From positions 1 to 64,000 of the forward strand of contig JAGYJF010000004.1 in NCBI GenBank assembly GCA_018402135.1: a DNA stretch of 64,000 bases, written 5' to 3'. This DNA comes from Flavobacteriaceae bacterium (GTDB taxonomy: Bacteria; Bacteroidota; Bacteroidia; Flavobacteriales; Flavobacteriaceae). The translations under genes were made by a program, and so were the position numbers. Under the pieces are notes generated by a model. That model worked only from the letters and a program-made list of their open reading frames with translations. It did no database searches and was not told where the DNA came from. Shown here one piece after another: positions 23,969-33,629 of this stretch; position 1 is the stretch's first letter; each line of letters opens with the position of its first letter.

Positions 23969-24688
23969 TTACGTCATAGGTACTTCTATAAATAACAACT
24001 CGCTGTTTTCATGTGCTTCAACCTTAAAAGATTCGGTATCGAAAATTCCTAAAGCGTCCCTTCCTTTTAATTGATGGTCTTTAATATTTATTCTACCTGA
24101 AATATTCATGACATATACGCCGTGATTTTTGCTTTTGAGTTGGTATTCAATATTTTGATTTGTATCCAAATCTAAACGTGACAACACGACATCTTGATGC
24201 ACTTTTAAGCTGTTTTCATGGTCATTTTCGATAGAAGTTACCATAACTTGTAATTTATTTTTTCGGTTATTGGCATCAAAGGATCTTTGATCATATCGGG
24301 GTTTCACATTTTGCGTATCTGGAAAAATCCAAATCTGAAATAAACTTAAATATTCGCTATCCGAACCATTTATTTCTGAATGTTGAACGCCAGTTCCGGC
24401 AGACATTACCTGTACTTCACCGGGAAGCACCGGGATCCAATCGTTAGCCATATTGTCTCTGTGTTTTAACACACCTCCTAACGGAATAGTAATTATTTCC
24501 ATATTGTCGTGTGGATGTGTACCAAATCCCATTTTTGGAGCAATTATATCGTCGTTTAACACGCGTAATACGCCAAAATTTGTTTTTTCTGGATTGTAAA
24601 AACCCGCAAAACTAAATGAGTGGTTGGCTTGTAACCAACCGTGGTTGGCAAAGCCTCTGTCTTCTGCTTTATGTAAAATTGTTTTCAT
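23969..24688 (-). CDS. Pirin family protein
   Basis: This 239-residue bicupin has the metal-binding motif GFGTHPHDNMEIITIPLGG (about residues 54-72) and HRDN, with a Glu ligand in the SEINGSDSEY region. Pirins are Fe-dependent cupins; some have quercetinase activity and others act as redox regulators. Ten bases before the start the leader holds a hairpin, CCCGC-TTTT-GCGGG. It lies upstream of the agu operon on the same strand, with 71 bases between. Confidence 0.87.
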   Translation of the reverse strand: MKTILHKAEDRGFANHGWLQANHSFSFAGFYNPEKTNFGVLRVLNDDIIAPKMGFGTHPHDNMEIITIPLGGVLKHRDNMANDWIPVLPGEVQVMSAGTGVQHSEINGSDSEYLSLFQIWIFPDTQNVKPRYDQRSFDANNRKNKLQVMVTSIENDHENSLKVHQDVVLSRLDLDTNQNIEYQLKSKNHGVYVMNISGRINIKDHQLKGRDALGIFDTESFKVEAHENSELLFIEVPMT

Positions 24689-24695
24689 ATTATTG

Positions 24696-24801
24696 CCCGC
24701 AAAAGCGGGTATTTTTTTAAAATTAAACTTAAATATTTATAATTATAGAATTCCTGTTTTATTATAAGATTCCTTCCCTATAACTATCGGGATTCGCAGG
24801 A
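24696..24801. repeat. Palindromic stretch upstream of the pirin gene
   Basis: A CCCGC-AAAA-GCGGG hairpin (24696-24709) is followed by T-rich DNA. An imperfect inverted repeat, ATTCCT...AGGAAT, encloses CCCTATAACTATCGGG (about 24768-24801). It resembles short palindromic elements scattered in flavobacterial intergenic DNA. The role is unknown. Confidence 0.35.
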
Positions 24802-24806
24802 ATATG

Positions 24807-25244
24807 TCATCGCATCTTGTCTAAAATTAGATTGAGTTGTCGTGCCTCAGTTTCAGTTAATTTTTCTATTAAAGTCTCATAAAAATCACTTGAAATTGTT
24901 TTTAGAAGCGTTTTACCTTGACTGGTTATGGCACTATGCACGACGCGTCTATCATCTTCACAGGGAATTCTATCTATCAGTTGTTTGGCACATAGTTTAT
25001 CCATTAACCTAGTAGCATTCGGAGCGCGCTCAATCATTCTGTCTTTTATTGTTTGCACTTTTAAAGGCTCACTGGCACCGTTTAAAATCTTAAGAATATT
25101 GTATTGTTGCGGAGAAATTCCAAAGGACTTAAAAAACTCGTTTTGAAAACTATTAATCCAATTGGCGGTGTACAAAATATTGATTAAAGCCTTTTGCTTT
25201 TCGTTTTCGAATTTTGAATTGATGTCTTTTGAAAGATCTCCCAT
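24807..25244 (-). CDS. MarR family transcriptional regulator
   Basis: This 145-residue winged helix-turn-helix protein shows the MarR pattern: FGISPQQYNILKIL, then the recognition region MIERAPNATRLMDKLCAKQL, then the wing CEDDRRVVHSAITSQGKTLL. It lies three bases after the FMN reductase gene on the same strand. The pair probably forms one operon in which the regulator senses the substrate or stress handled by the reductase. Confidence 0.87.
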   Translation of the reverse strand: MGDLSKDINSKFENEKQKALINILYTANWINSFQNEFFKSFGISPQQYNILKILNGASEPLKVQTIKDRMIERAPNATRLMDKLCAKQLIDRIPCEDDRRVVHSAITSQGKTLLKTISSDFYETLIEKLTETEARQLNLILDKMR

Positions 25245-25247
25245 TAT

Positions 25248-25778
25248 TTAAATATTTGATTGAAACACATAAACACACTCCTTTAATAGGTTGTTTAATT
25301 GCTCATTAACTACGCGCTCATCGTTAAAATTATCACCGAACGTTGGCAAAGAAAATTGTGCTGCAATTTTGGCATCATGAAATGGAAATCTACTAGCTGC
25401 TGCTTCTAAAACCGAAGCACCACCTCTACCACCTGGTGACGCAGCCATTAACAACATGGGTTTGCCACAGAATGTTTTGGATTCTATTCTACTCATCCAA
25501 TCAAATAAGTTTTTAAAAACCGTTGTATATGACCCGTTATGCTCCGCTAAGGATAATAAGATACCGTCGCTGTTTTTAATTAAATTGAAAAATTTATGTG
25601 CATTTTCTGGTATTCCAGATGCTTGTTCTAAATCAATACCGTAAAGCGGTAAATCGAAATCGTTTAAATCTAGGATATCTACTTCAGCATCTTTAAAAAG
25701 ACTTGCTGTGTATGTTACTAATTGTTGATTAATTGAATTTTTACTATTACTTCCTGCGAAGGCGATTATTCTTTTCAT
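25248..25778 (-). CDS. NADPH-dependent FMN reductase
   Basis: This 176-residue flavodoxin-fold protein has the FMN-binding loops FAGSNSKNSINQQLV (residues about 6-20), LAEHNGSYTTVFKNLFDW and the Gly-rich ASPGGRGGASVLEAA. Family members reduce FMN, quinones or azo compounds with NADPH. It is co-directional with the MarR gene three bases downstream. Confidence 0.88.
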   Translation of the reverse strand: MKRIIAFAGSNSKNSINQQLVTYTASLFKDAEVDILDLNDFDLPLYGIDLEQASGIPENAHKFFNLIKNSDGILLSLAEHNGSYTTVFKNLFDWMSRIESKTFCGKPMLLMAASPGGRGGASVLEAAASRFPFHDAKIAAQFSLPTFGDNFNDERVVNEQLNNLLKECVYVFQSNI

Positions 25779-25948
25779 AAATTTTAATTTAAAAGTATTG
25801 ATGTTGCTAATTGGAATACAAATCTACATACTATTAATTTATATTCCAAGGAACATACTTCCATGTTATATATATTTAACATCTCATTAAGGTTTATGGG
25901 TTAAATATTCCCGTGAAACTTTTGTAAATTCGTCCCAAAGATTATTCT

Positions 25949-27577
25949 ATGGATATCAACTTCAATAAAAACGAAGATCACAATAAACTTCTACTCTCCG
26001 ATTTAAAACGCAAACTGGCTCAAGTTAAGCTTGGTGGCGGACAAAAGAGTATAGAAAAACACAAAAGCAAAGGCAAATTGACTGCCAGAGAACGCATTGA
26101 TTATTTGTTAGACAGCAAAACGTCGTCTATTGAAATTGGCGCTTTTGCAGGTGACGGTATGTACGAAGAACACGGCGGTTGTCCTTCCGGTGGCGTCGTC
26201 GTTAAAATAGGTTACATCAAAGGCAAACAATGTATGGTTGTTGCCAACGATGCGACGGTTAAAGCTGGCGCATGGTTTCCGATAACAGGTAAAAAGAATT
26301 TACGCGCACAGGAAATTGCGATTGAAAACAGACTACCTATTATCTATTTAGTTGATAGTGCTGGCGTTTATTTGCCCATGCAAGACGAGATTTTTCCTGA
26401 TAAAGAACATTTTGGTCGGATTTTTAGAAACAACGCCATTATGAGCAGTATGGGTATTACTCAAATTGCTGCCGTGATGGGCAGTTGTGTTGCGGGAGGT
26501 GCCTATTTACCAATCATGAGTGATGAAGCATTGATTGTTGACAAAACGGGCAGTATATTTTTAGCAGGCAGTTATTTAGTGAAAGCCGCTATTGGCGAAA
26601 CCATTGATAACGAAACTTTAGGCGGCGCCACCACGCATTGTGAAATAAGTGGCGTTACTGATTACAAGGCTAAAGACGATAAAGATGCCTTAGACACCAT
26701 TAAAAATATTATTGATAAAATTGGCGATTATAACAAAGCTGGTTTTAACAGAGCCAAAGCCTTAAAGCCTGTTGAAAATCCTCAAGACATCTATGGTATT
26801 ATACCAAGAAGTCGTGCCGATCAATACGATATGAAAGAAATTATCAAGCGATTGGTTGATAATTCGGAATTTGACGAATACAAGGCTGGCTATGGCAAAA
26901 CCATTATTACCGCCTACGCTCGTATAGATGGCTGGGCTGTTGGTATTGTTGCCAATCAGCGTAAATTGGTTAAAACCCAACAAGGCGAAATGCAGTTTGG
27001 TGGGGTGATTTATAATGACAGTGCCGATAAAGCCACACGATTTATTGCCAATTGCAATCAGAAGAAAATACCTTTAGTGTTTTTACAAGATGTCACCGGA
27101 TTTATGGTTGGTAGTAAAAGTGAACATGGTGGGATTATAAAAGACGGTGCTAAAATGGTGAATGCAGTAAGTAATTCGGTGGTGCCAAAATTCACTATTA
27201 TTATTGGAAACAGTTACGGTGCTGGTAATTATGCCATGTGTGGTAAGGCTTATGACCCGAGACTAATCGTGGCATGGCCAAGTGCAGAGTTAGCGGTGAT
27301 GAGTGGTAATTCGGCAGCTAAAGTTCTACTTCAAATTGAAACAGCATCTTTAAAGAAAAAAGGTGTTACCATTACTAAGGAAAAAGAAGAGGAACTTTAC
27401 AACAACATAAAATCGCGATACGACGAGCAAGTATCGCCTTATTATGCCGCTTCGCGATTATGGACGGATGCCATTATTGATCCATTAGATACCAGAAAAT
27501 GGATTAGTATGGGTATTGAAGTCGCTAACCACGCTCCTATTGAAAAAGCTTTTAATATGGGTGTTTTACAGGTTTAA
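25949..27577 (+). CDS. Acyl-CoA carboxylase beta subunit (methylcrotonyl/propionyl-CoA type)
   Basis: This 542-residue carboxyltransferase has two crotonase-like halves. Typical motifs are GGGQKSIEKHKSKGKLTARE, VDSAGVYLPMQDEIFPD, GSCVAGGAYLPIMSDEA, FLQDVTGFMVGS and GNSYGAGNYAMCGKAYDPR. It moves CO2 from carboxybiotin to an acyl-CoA. Length and the PMQDE segment favour a methylcrotonyl-CoA carboxylase-like enzyme, but the biotin-carrying alpha subunit is not in the window. Confidence 0.9.
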   Translation: MDINFNKNEDHNKLLLSDLKRKLAQVKLGGGQKSIEKHKSKGKLTARERIDYLLDSKTSSIEIGAFAGDGMYEEHGGCPSGGVVVKIGYIKGKQCMVVANDATVKAGAWFPITGKKNLRAQEIAIENRLPIIYLVDSAGVYLPMQDEIFPDKEHFGRIFRNNAIMSSMGITQIAAVMGSCVAGGAYLPIMSDEALIVDKTGSIFLAGSYLVKAAIGETIDNETLGGATTHCEISGVTDYKAKDDKDALDTIKNIIDKIGDYNKAGFNRAKALKPVENPQDIYGIIPRSRADQYDMKEIIKRLVDNSEFDEYKAGYGKTIITAYARIDGWAVGIVANQRKLVKTQQGEMQFGGVIYNDSADKATRFIANCNQKKIPLVFLQDVTGFMVGSKSEHGGIIKDGAKMVNAVSNSVVPKFTIIIGNSYGAGNYAMCGKAYDPRLIVAWPSAELAVMSGNSAAKVLLQIETASLKKKGVTITKEKEEELYNNIKSRYDEQVSPYYAASRLWTDAIIDPLDTRKWISMGIEVANHAPIEKAFNMGVLQV

Positions 27578-27580
27578 AAT

Positions 27581-28429
27581 ATGAATTATAAAATTTGCTT
27601 TCTTTTCATCATGGCATATAATTGCCTCAATGCCCAAAATAGCTATACAGATATTGTAAAACCGAAACTATCTTTTACTTACAATAAATCGGAAGCAACA
27701 AATCCTTCACAATATGTAGTTCTTAAAAAAGATACGTTGTATGGAACATATAAAACGTATGACGATTTATCTCATTTAACGGACTCTTTATTTTCAAATA
27801 GAAAATTACTAAATAGATACCAATCGGCCGTTTTTAATTACACCAACGCAAATTCAAAAAAACCTCGAATATTAAAGCAATGGAATTGCCCTGTGATAAT
27901 TTACATTGATAAAAACTTACCTAGAAATGTTAGAAAAGATTTTAAAAACTTCTACACCCGATTTAATGGAATTGAAAATTTGGATATCCAGTTTACTAAC
28001 AATTTAGAAAACGCAAATTACTTTATACAAGTTGTTAATGAAAATGTAAATGGTTACAATTCCGATTTTGAATTTGATAGTGAAGAAGAAAAAATCAATT
28101 TTCTTTTCACTGGGGCAACATTCAATTTACAGACTGATGCAAATTACAAATTGTACAGTGGAATTTTAAAAATCAATATAGAAGGGAAAAATGAAATTCA
28201 ATTATTAAAACAATTGAAGCAATTATTTTATTTTTCTTTAGGTCAATTTTCATATAGCTTTATAGATAATCCAGAGAATCTTTTAAGCAATTCTTATGTT
28301 GATTCTGATAGCATTAGCGATTTTAATCTGTACTTACTCAAAATTCATTATAAAATAATTTATGATGAAAAAATTAACGGAACAACATTTAAAGATTTAA
28401 TTAAGCTTGCCAATAACCAAAGGAAATGA
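27581..28429 (+). CDS. Secreted protein of unknown function, tandem paralogue A
   Basis: This 282-residue protein has a signal peptide (residues 1-18, ending LNAQ). Its body has a region WNCPVIIYIDKNLPRNVRKD, then an NLENANYFIQV segment, and a C-terminal part with DFNLYLLKIHYK. The same order occurs in the next gene, so the two look like diverged duplicates. A distant likeness to DUF2927-type putative peptidase domains is possible but weak. It follows the carboxylase gene after three bases. Confidence 0.6.
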   Translation: MNYKICFLFIMAYNCLNAQNSYTDIVKPKLSFTYNKSEATNPSQYVVLKKDTLYGTYKTYDDLSHLTDSLFSNRKLLNRYQSAVFNYTNANSKKPRILKQWNCPVIIYIDKNLPRNVRKDFKNFYTRFNGIENLDIQFTNNLENANYFIQVVNENVNGYNSDFEFDSEEEKINFLFTGATFNLQTDANYKLYSGILKINIEGKNEIQLLKQLKQLFYFSLGQFSYSFIDNPENLLSNSYVDSDSISDFNLYLLKIHYKIIYDEKINGTTFKDLIKLANNQRK

Positions 28430-29316
28430 AATTATTGAAACCTATCATATTATTAATATTTCTAACATCAAACTACGTTTTTAGTCAATATGAAAATGAC
28501 TCCTTAGTGGTTACTAAAAGATATATGAAATTGCAAGACTACAATAAACGGTTTTCAAATGAACCACTTACAAAAACTGACTCTTCTAATTTTATGTATA
28601 GAGACAATGATACCCTTGTTTTACTAAAAAACAGCAATAGACCTAAAGGCATAATTGTTCCTTATGAATATAAGGATTCAACCTTTCTAAATTATTATGA
28701 GAAAATTGCTTTTAACCATCCTAACGACAGTATTAATTTAAAAACATCAATGAAATATTGGAAAGATGACATTAAAATCTTTTTTTCTAAAAGTGTATCG
28801 AAAAAAACAAAAAAGAATTTAATGAAATTTGCTAAGACCATAGATAAAGCCGTTGATTCCTTGCGTATTTCTGAGGTTAAAAGTCTTGAAGATTCCAACT
28901 ATGTGATTTATTATAAAGGTGATTATGAATATGAGTCCAAATTAATGTCTAATGACAATTCAACTGATTATTTATGGTGGAGACAAAATAAAATATATAG
29001 ATATTCCGTGAAATTAAATACAGAAAAACTCTTTAGTGAGCATTTAATTCAATATAAAATGCGCGAATACTTCATCAAATCACTTGGCTACTTTAAGTTG
29101 ATAGATGATTTTGAATGTGAGAGTTATTTTGCCAAATGTTATTCATCTGATAAAAAACTCACGGTTTTAGATTTAGAGATTTTGCGTTATCATTATTCAT
29201 ATGGTATATGCAAAGGTATAAGTCTTGAGGCATTTAGAGAGCAACATAAAAACGCAAAAGAGTTATACAAGAATACAGGTCATTTAATCCATTTAATCCA
29301 TCAAGAAACCGATTAA
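28426..29316 (+). CDS. Secreted protein of unknown function, tandem paralogue B
   Basis: This 296-residue protein has a signal peptide (residues 1-20, ending YVFS). The alignable landmarks with its neighbour are WKDDIKIFFSKSVSKKTKKN against the WNCPVIIYIDKN block, LEDSNYVIYY against LENANYFIQV, and LTVLDLEILRYHYSYG against ISDFNLYLLKIHYK. Its ATG overlaps the preceding stop (ATGA), indicating coupled translation. Function not recognised. Confidence 0.6.
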   Translation: MKLLKPIILLIFLTSNYVFSQYENDSLVVTKRYMKLQDYNKRFSNEPLTKTDSSNFMYRDNDTLVLLKNSNRPKGIIVPYEYKDSTFLNYYEKIAFNHPNDSINLKTSMKYWKDDIKIFFSKSVSKKTKKNLMKFAKTIDKAVDSLRISEVKSLEDSNYVIYYKGDYEYESKLMSNDNSTDYLWWRQNKIYRYSVKLNTEKLFSEHLIQYKMREYFIKSLGYFKLIDDFECESYFAKCYSSDKKLTVLDLEILRYHYSYGICKGISLEAFREQHKNAKELYKNTGHLIHLIHQETD

Positions 29317-29325
29317 AACTATATT

Positions 29326-30666
29326 TTAATTCCCTAAGTGCATCTTCATTCTCGGAACGGTTAGCAACTTGGTTTGTCGGCCATTCACATATCTAAATCC
29401 TTCATCTCCAAAAAAACCAGCTTCTTCCAGCATGATTCTAATATCTCGTTTCCACTCTGGAATAGTTACCGTTGTATTGAGTTCAATAGCGTAAACAGTG
29501 TTTGGCAGTAGCGGATAATCACCAGCTCCCGGAACGCCTTCTTGCGCATCCCACATACCAATAGTTGGGCCAGCCGAGTGACCATAAAAACCTAAGGGAT
29601 GCGTGTAAATTGACGGCCGTAATCCTGCCGCTTTGGCTTCTTTCAAAGCATCGGCTAAAATGGCATTTCCAGATTTTCCGTTTTTAAAATTATCAGTTAA
29701 GAAATCTTGTAGTTTATTGCCTTCGGCAAGTGCCTTGATCAGAAATTCGGGTGCATGGGTTTCCTCAGGTTTTAAAACGTAGGCTAGTTGTTGACAGTCG
29801 GTATTTAATCTGAGATAAGTGATGCCAAAATCGCAATGCAGCAAATCGCCTGGCACGATCACCATATTGTCTGGCCTGTTTGAAAATGCATAGAGATGGT
29901 TGCCAAGGTCGTCGTTACTGCGCTGCACATCTACTGTTGGGTGAAACCAGGTCTCAAGACCTAATTCCAGTACTTTGTCGCGCATCCACCATTCTACCTC
30001 GGTGGTAGTAGTAATACCTGGCGTGATGACTGCTTCTGAAAACGCCTCGGCAATAATTTGATGCGTGATGCTTACCAGTTGGTTATAAATGACCATTTCT
30101 TGCGGTGTTCGTGTTTCGATCCAAGCCACTGCTAATTTTTCTGCTGAAGTGACTTTTGAATGAAAATTTTTAGGCAAATATCCCATAAAGGCATCATAAT
30201 CTGTTTTGGCTAAGCCATCGGCTATATTGAAATCTTCAGAAAAATTGAGTCCGATTTGGTTTGGGTTGCGTTCTTTAATAATTTCTATCAGCCTTTGCCA
30301 TTGGTCTGGTTGCGTCTCCTTATCCCATGCTGATATTATGTTTTTCCCAAAATTATAACGTGCCACTGCTAATTTTTCGATGGTATTTTTCTCTTTGTTT
30401 CTGTGAAAAACTAAAATGGTTCGTCTTCTGGCATTAAGCCATGTTGCGGGCAGCATGGTTTTAACTACGGGATCTTCGTTATACTCACGTGTGATTAAAA
30501 TCCACATATCAATTCCCGCGTCATCCATTAACCCTCGAAGCAGGTTATTAAATCTGTCTTCAAGAATATTGTCAATGATTGTAGCGCGCTCGCGTTCGGG
30601 TAAAATATGCTGCGACCACATTAAATTTGATATTAAAACCAAACTTATAAGGTATACTTTTTTCAT
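29326..30666 (-). CDS. Secreted M24 family aminopeptidase (Xaa-Pro type)
   Basis: This 446-residue protein starts at the ATG at 30666, which gives a signal peptide MKKVYLISLVLISNLMWSQ. A longer frame from 30699 only adds a basic leader. The pita-bread metallopeptidase domain shows the five metal ligands: Asp in LHCDFG, Asp in LNTDCQQ, His in YGHSAGPTIG, Glu in AIELNTT and Glu in MLEEAGFF. An N-terminal creatinase-like domain precedes it. It probably trims proline-containing peptides in the periplasm. Confidence 0.87.
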   Translation of the reverse strand: MKKVYLISLVLISNLMWSQHILPERERATIIDNILEDRFNNLLRGLMDDAGIDMWILITREYNEDPVVKTMLPATWLNARRRTILVFHRNKEKNTIEKLAVARYNFGKNIISAWDKETQPDQWQRLIEIIKERNPNQIGLNFSEDFNIADGLAKTDYDAFMGYLPKNFHSKVTSAEKLAVAWIETRTPQEMVIYNQLVSITHQIIAEAFSEAVITPGITTTTEVEWWMRDKVLELGLETWFHPTVDVQRSNDDLGNHLYAFSNRPDNMVIVPGDLLHCDFGITYLRLNTDCQQLAYVLKPEETHAPEFLIKALAEGNKLQDFLTDNFKNGKSGNAILADALKEAKAAGLRPSIYTHPLGFYGHSAGPTIGMWDAQEGVPGAGDYPLLPNTVYAIELNTTVTIPEWKRDIRIMLEEAGFFGDEGFRYVNGRQTKLLTVPRMKMHLGN

Positions 30667-30751
30667 AATTTGATATTTGATTTTGATGTGTACTTTCAAG
30701 GGACGTTTTTTTAAAAAACTGGATTTACGAATTTAGGCAATATTATGGCAT

Positions 30752-30780
30752 AAAAAAAGGGTGACGATGCACCCTTTTAA
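30752..30780 (-). terminator. Terminator of the VWA protein gene
   Basis: The stem GGGTG/CACCC (30759-30763 with 30770-30774) is extended by A/T pairs. On the minus strand it is followed by seven T, 14 bases beyond the stop at 30794. Confidence 0.85.
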
Positions 30781-30793
30781 GATAAAATAATGT

Positions 30794-32911
30794 TTACTGA
30801 ATACTTTGGTACGTTTCTACCAATCTGATAAATTCAGCTCTGTATCCTTGTTGGTCGGTTGCTTTTCCCTTGTTTGCCAGCTTTATAATCAAATCTATAG
30901 CGGCATTATTATCAAACTTTGATTTTCTAAGATTCATACCGAAAAGTGCTACAGCTGCGGCAAAATTGGTATCTGGCGATGATTGCATAAGTACATCATT
31001 TTGAATATGCACCAACTCGATACTTGTGTCATCTGAAGGTTTTTTATATCTAAATTTTACCGTGAATAATTCATTATTAGTTTCATTTTTGAGTGTTTGC
31101 TCGGTATATTTTAAATCAGCTACGGGTTTCAAATAAGTGGTTTTGACCCCGACAGGAATCACTTCGTAAAGTGCTGTAACGGTATGGCCACTTCCTAATT
31201 CACCTGCATCTTTAGTGTCGTCAATAAAATCTTCATCAGCTAATAGTCTATTTTCATAGCCAATCAATCGATAAGCTTGCACTTTTGTAGGATTGAATTC
31301 AATTTGAATTTTTACATCTTTAGCAATAGTAAATAACGTACCTCCAAACTCTTCAACAAAAACTTTTTGTGCCTCCTGCATGCTATCGATATAGGCATGG
31401 TTTCCGTTGCCTTTGTCGGCTAAAATTTCAAGCTTTGAGTCTTTATAGTTACCATAACCAAAACCCAAAACCGATAGAAATACACCTGATTTTCTTTTCT
31501 CTTCAATGAGTTCTTCTAAATCCTTGTTGTTTGAAACACCGACATTAAAATCGCCATCAGTAGCCAGAATAATTCTGTTATTTCCATTCTTTTTAAAATT
31601 TTGTTCGGCCATTTTATAAGCTAGTTCTATACCCGCTCCGCCCGCAGTAGAACCTCCTGCTGATAATTGATTTAAAGCCTCCATGATTTTAGTCTTATCG
31701 TCACCGGAAGTAGGCTCCAGTAACACACCAGCCGCACCAGCATATACTACGATTGACACTTTATCTTCTGCGCGCAATTGGTTAACTAATAATTTAAATG
31801 CCGATTTTAACAATGGTAATTTGTTGGCAGAAAACATCGAGCCAGAAACATCAATTAAAAACGTTAAATTAGAAGGTGGTAAATCATCGGTTGGAATTGT
31901 TTTTCCTTGAAGACCGATGCGTACTAGTTTTGTTTCATTGTGCCATGGCGTTTTGATTACTTCGGTGTGAATCGCGAACGGATGCTCGTCTTTTGGTTGC
32001 GCATAATTATAATTGAAATAATTTACCATTTCTTCAATTTTAACAGCATCGGCAGGAATGGATTGACCATTATTAATCATTCTTCTCACATTACTGTAAG
32101 AAGCCTTGTCCACATCAATTGAAAAGGTTGAAAGAGGCGACAGACTGGTTCTTTCAAATTTATTTTCAAAGATTTCTGCATATAATTCATCATTGAACTT
32201 TTCAAAAAAGCCATTGATAATACTTATATCTGTGTTTGTTTTGATACCCGTTGTTTTGATATAGATAACACCTTTCGAACCCTTATCGCCATATACCATA
32301 GATCCTTGTTTGGCATTGAGCACTTCTACGTGTTTAATTTTATCTGTTTTAATTTTATTGAATTCCTTTTCAGAAATTTCTTTATCATTTAATATATAGA
32401 GTGGTTTTATGCCAGATATGCTACCATTGCCTCTAAGTTTAACTTTACTATTTGCTCCTATTTGCCCAATACTTTGGTTAATATATAAACCAGATGCTTG
32501 GCCTCTTAAGGCTTGGACGAAGTTTGAGTTTACTTTTTGTGCAATAGTTTGCGCTACGCTTGAGGTGCGCCCATATCCAACACTAGTGCTATAACCACTA
32601 ATTACAACTTCTTCTAGAGCATTTCCACTTTCCAAAGCCACATTCACCTCCCTAGACTTTCCAACTTTTATATTCTTGGTGTCATAACCAACAAAGCTGA
32701 ATACTAGGGTTTCACCTTCGGTTGCTTGAATTCGATACTTGCCATCGAAGTCGGTTTGGGTGCCAGTTGAAGTGCCTTTTACAATGACGTTTACTCCTGG
32801 CAGCGGATAGCCGTCATCAGCGCCTGTTACAATTCCTGAAATTGTTTGTTCTTGCGATTGCATTTGGAACACCATAAGTGTTACAAAAAGCATGTTTAAT
32901 AGATGTTTCAT
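30794..32911 (-). CDS. VWA protein with carboxypeptidase-regulatory and TonB-plug domains (YfbK-like)
   Basis: This 705-residue secreted protein has a signal peptide (1-20) and a CarboxypepD_reg-like beta sandwich (about 23-95). A TonB-plug-like segment follows (about 100-222). Then comes a VWF_N-type region (STFSIDVDKASYSNVRRMIN, 261-280), a VWA domain with an intact MIDAS motif DVSGS (354-358), and a DUF3520-like C-terminus. Such proteins are common at the Bacteroidota surface; the ligand is unknown. A shorter protein related to its VWA domain is encoded directly upstream. Confidence 0.87.
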   Translation of the reverse strand: MKHLLNMLFVTLMVFQMQSQEQTISGIVTGADDGYPLPGVNVIVKGTSTGTQTDFDGKYRIQATEGETLVFSFVGYDTKNIKVGKSREVNVALESGNALEEVVISGYSTSVGYGRTSSVAQTIAQKVNSNFVQALRGQASGLYINQSIGQIGANSKVKLRGNGSISGIKPLYILNDKEISEKEFNKIKTDKIKHVEVLNAKQGSMVYGDKGSKGVIYIKTTGIKTNTDISIINGFFEKFNDELYAEIFENKFERTSLSPLSTFSIDVDKASYSNVRRMINNGQSIPADAVKIEEMVNYFNYNYAQPKDEHPFAIHTEVIKTPWHNETKLVRIGLQGKTIPTDDLPPSNLTFLIDVSGSMFSANKLPLLKSAFKLLVNQLRAEDKVSIVVYAGAAGVLLEPTSGDDKTKIMEALNQLSAGGSTAGGAGIELAYKMAEQNFKKNGNNRIILATDGDFNVGVSNNKDLEELIEEKRKSGVFLSVLGFGYGNYKDSKLEILADKGNGNHAYIDSMQEAQKVFVEEFGGTLFTIAKDVKIQIEFNPTKVQAYRLIGYENRLLADEDFIDDTKDAGELGSGHTVTALYEVIPVGVKTTYLKPVADLKYTEQTLKNETNNELFTVKFRYKKPSDDTSIELVHIQNDVLMQSSPDTNFAAAVALFGMNLRKSKFDNNAAIDLIIKLANKGKATDQQGYRAEFIRLVETYQSIQ

Positions 32912-32929
32912 GATAATAAAGTTTAAGAG

Positions 32930-33538
32930 TTAATTTTTGATAACTGAAATAATTTCTGGTAGAAGTGATATAGCAGTAAGTACGATAGCGCTAGATTTTC
33001 CTTTTGATTTTTCTTCTTTTGTGGCCTGAATATTTGAGGTCAAAGAGGTTGTAGATGAATTCGGATTTCTTATGATTACAATTGAGTTTTGAAAGTCTTC
33101 ATCAAAATGTGTATTCATATAATCATATGCCATGGCAATCCCATCATCGTGAAATTCCTTTATACTAGACTGCAAATTTTCAATGGTGTTCCGAATTTTC
33201 TTTAAATCGGTATAAGGCGTTTGTTGTAGTGCGATGCCGTTAACACCTGAATAGGTAGCAATAGAAATGAGCGTATCTTCTGAAAGTCTGCCAGCAAGAA
33301 TTTTAAATGCTTGTTTCAACAAAACAGCCTCTTCAGATGTAAGTGTCTGACCATTGAATTGAAGCAAGAACACAACATTATGTGGGTCTTCACTATTATC
33401 TTTGTCCACTTTATAGGTTTCAACCACAAACCCAATTAATTGGTCTAGTGTAACTGAATATGTTTGAATATTTTTTTCCTGAGCACTGCAATTAGGAATT
33501 GCCAGAATTGTGCAGATAGTAAGAATGAGCGTTTTCAT
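32930..33538 (-). CDS. Degenerate VWA-like secreted protein
   Basis: This 202-residue protein has a signal peptide ending NCSAQ (about residue 20), a domain that follows the VWA of the downstream gene block by block, and a hydrophobic C-terminal segment (SSAIVLTAISLLPEIISVI). The corresponding blocks are VVFLLQFNGQTL for LTFLIDVSGSMF, LLKQAFKILAGRL for LLKSAFKLLVNQL, and DDGIAMAYDYM for GAGIELAYKMA. The MIDAS residues DxSxS are replaced by FNGQT (61-65), so metal-dependent binding is probably lost. It is co-directional, 18 bases from the intact VWA gene. Confidence 0.7.
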   Translation of the reverse strand: MKTLILTICTILAIPNCSAQEKNIQTYSVTLDQLIGFVVETYKVDKDNSEDPHNVVFLLQFNGQTLTSEEAVLLKQAFKILAGRLSEDTLISIATYSGVNGIALQQTPYTDLKKIRNTIENLQSSIKEFHDDGIAMAYDYMNTHFDEDFQNSIVIIRNPNSSTTSLTSNIQATKEEKSKGKSSAIVLTAISLLPEIISVIKN

Positions 33539-33629
33539 AATGGTTGAGATTTTAGTTTAGGTTAAAACTATCTCTCAATTTCCAATTACAAAAACACCAA
33601 TGAGTTAAGTGCTTGTTTTAATGAGTAAA

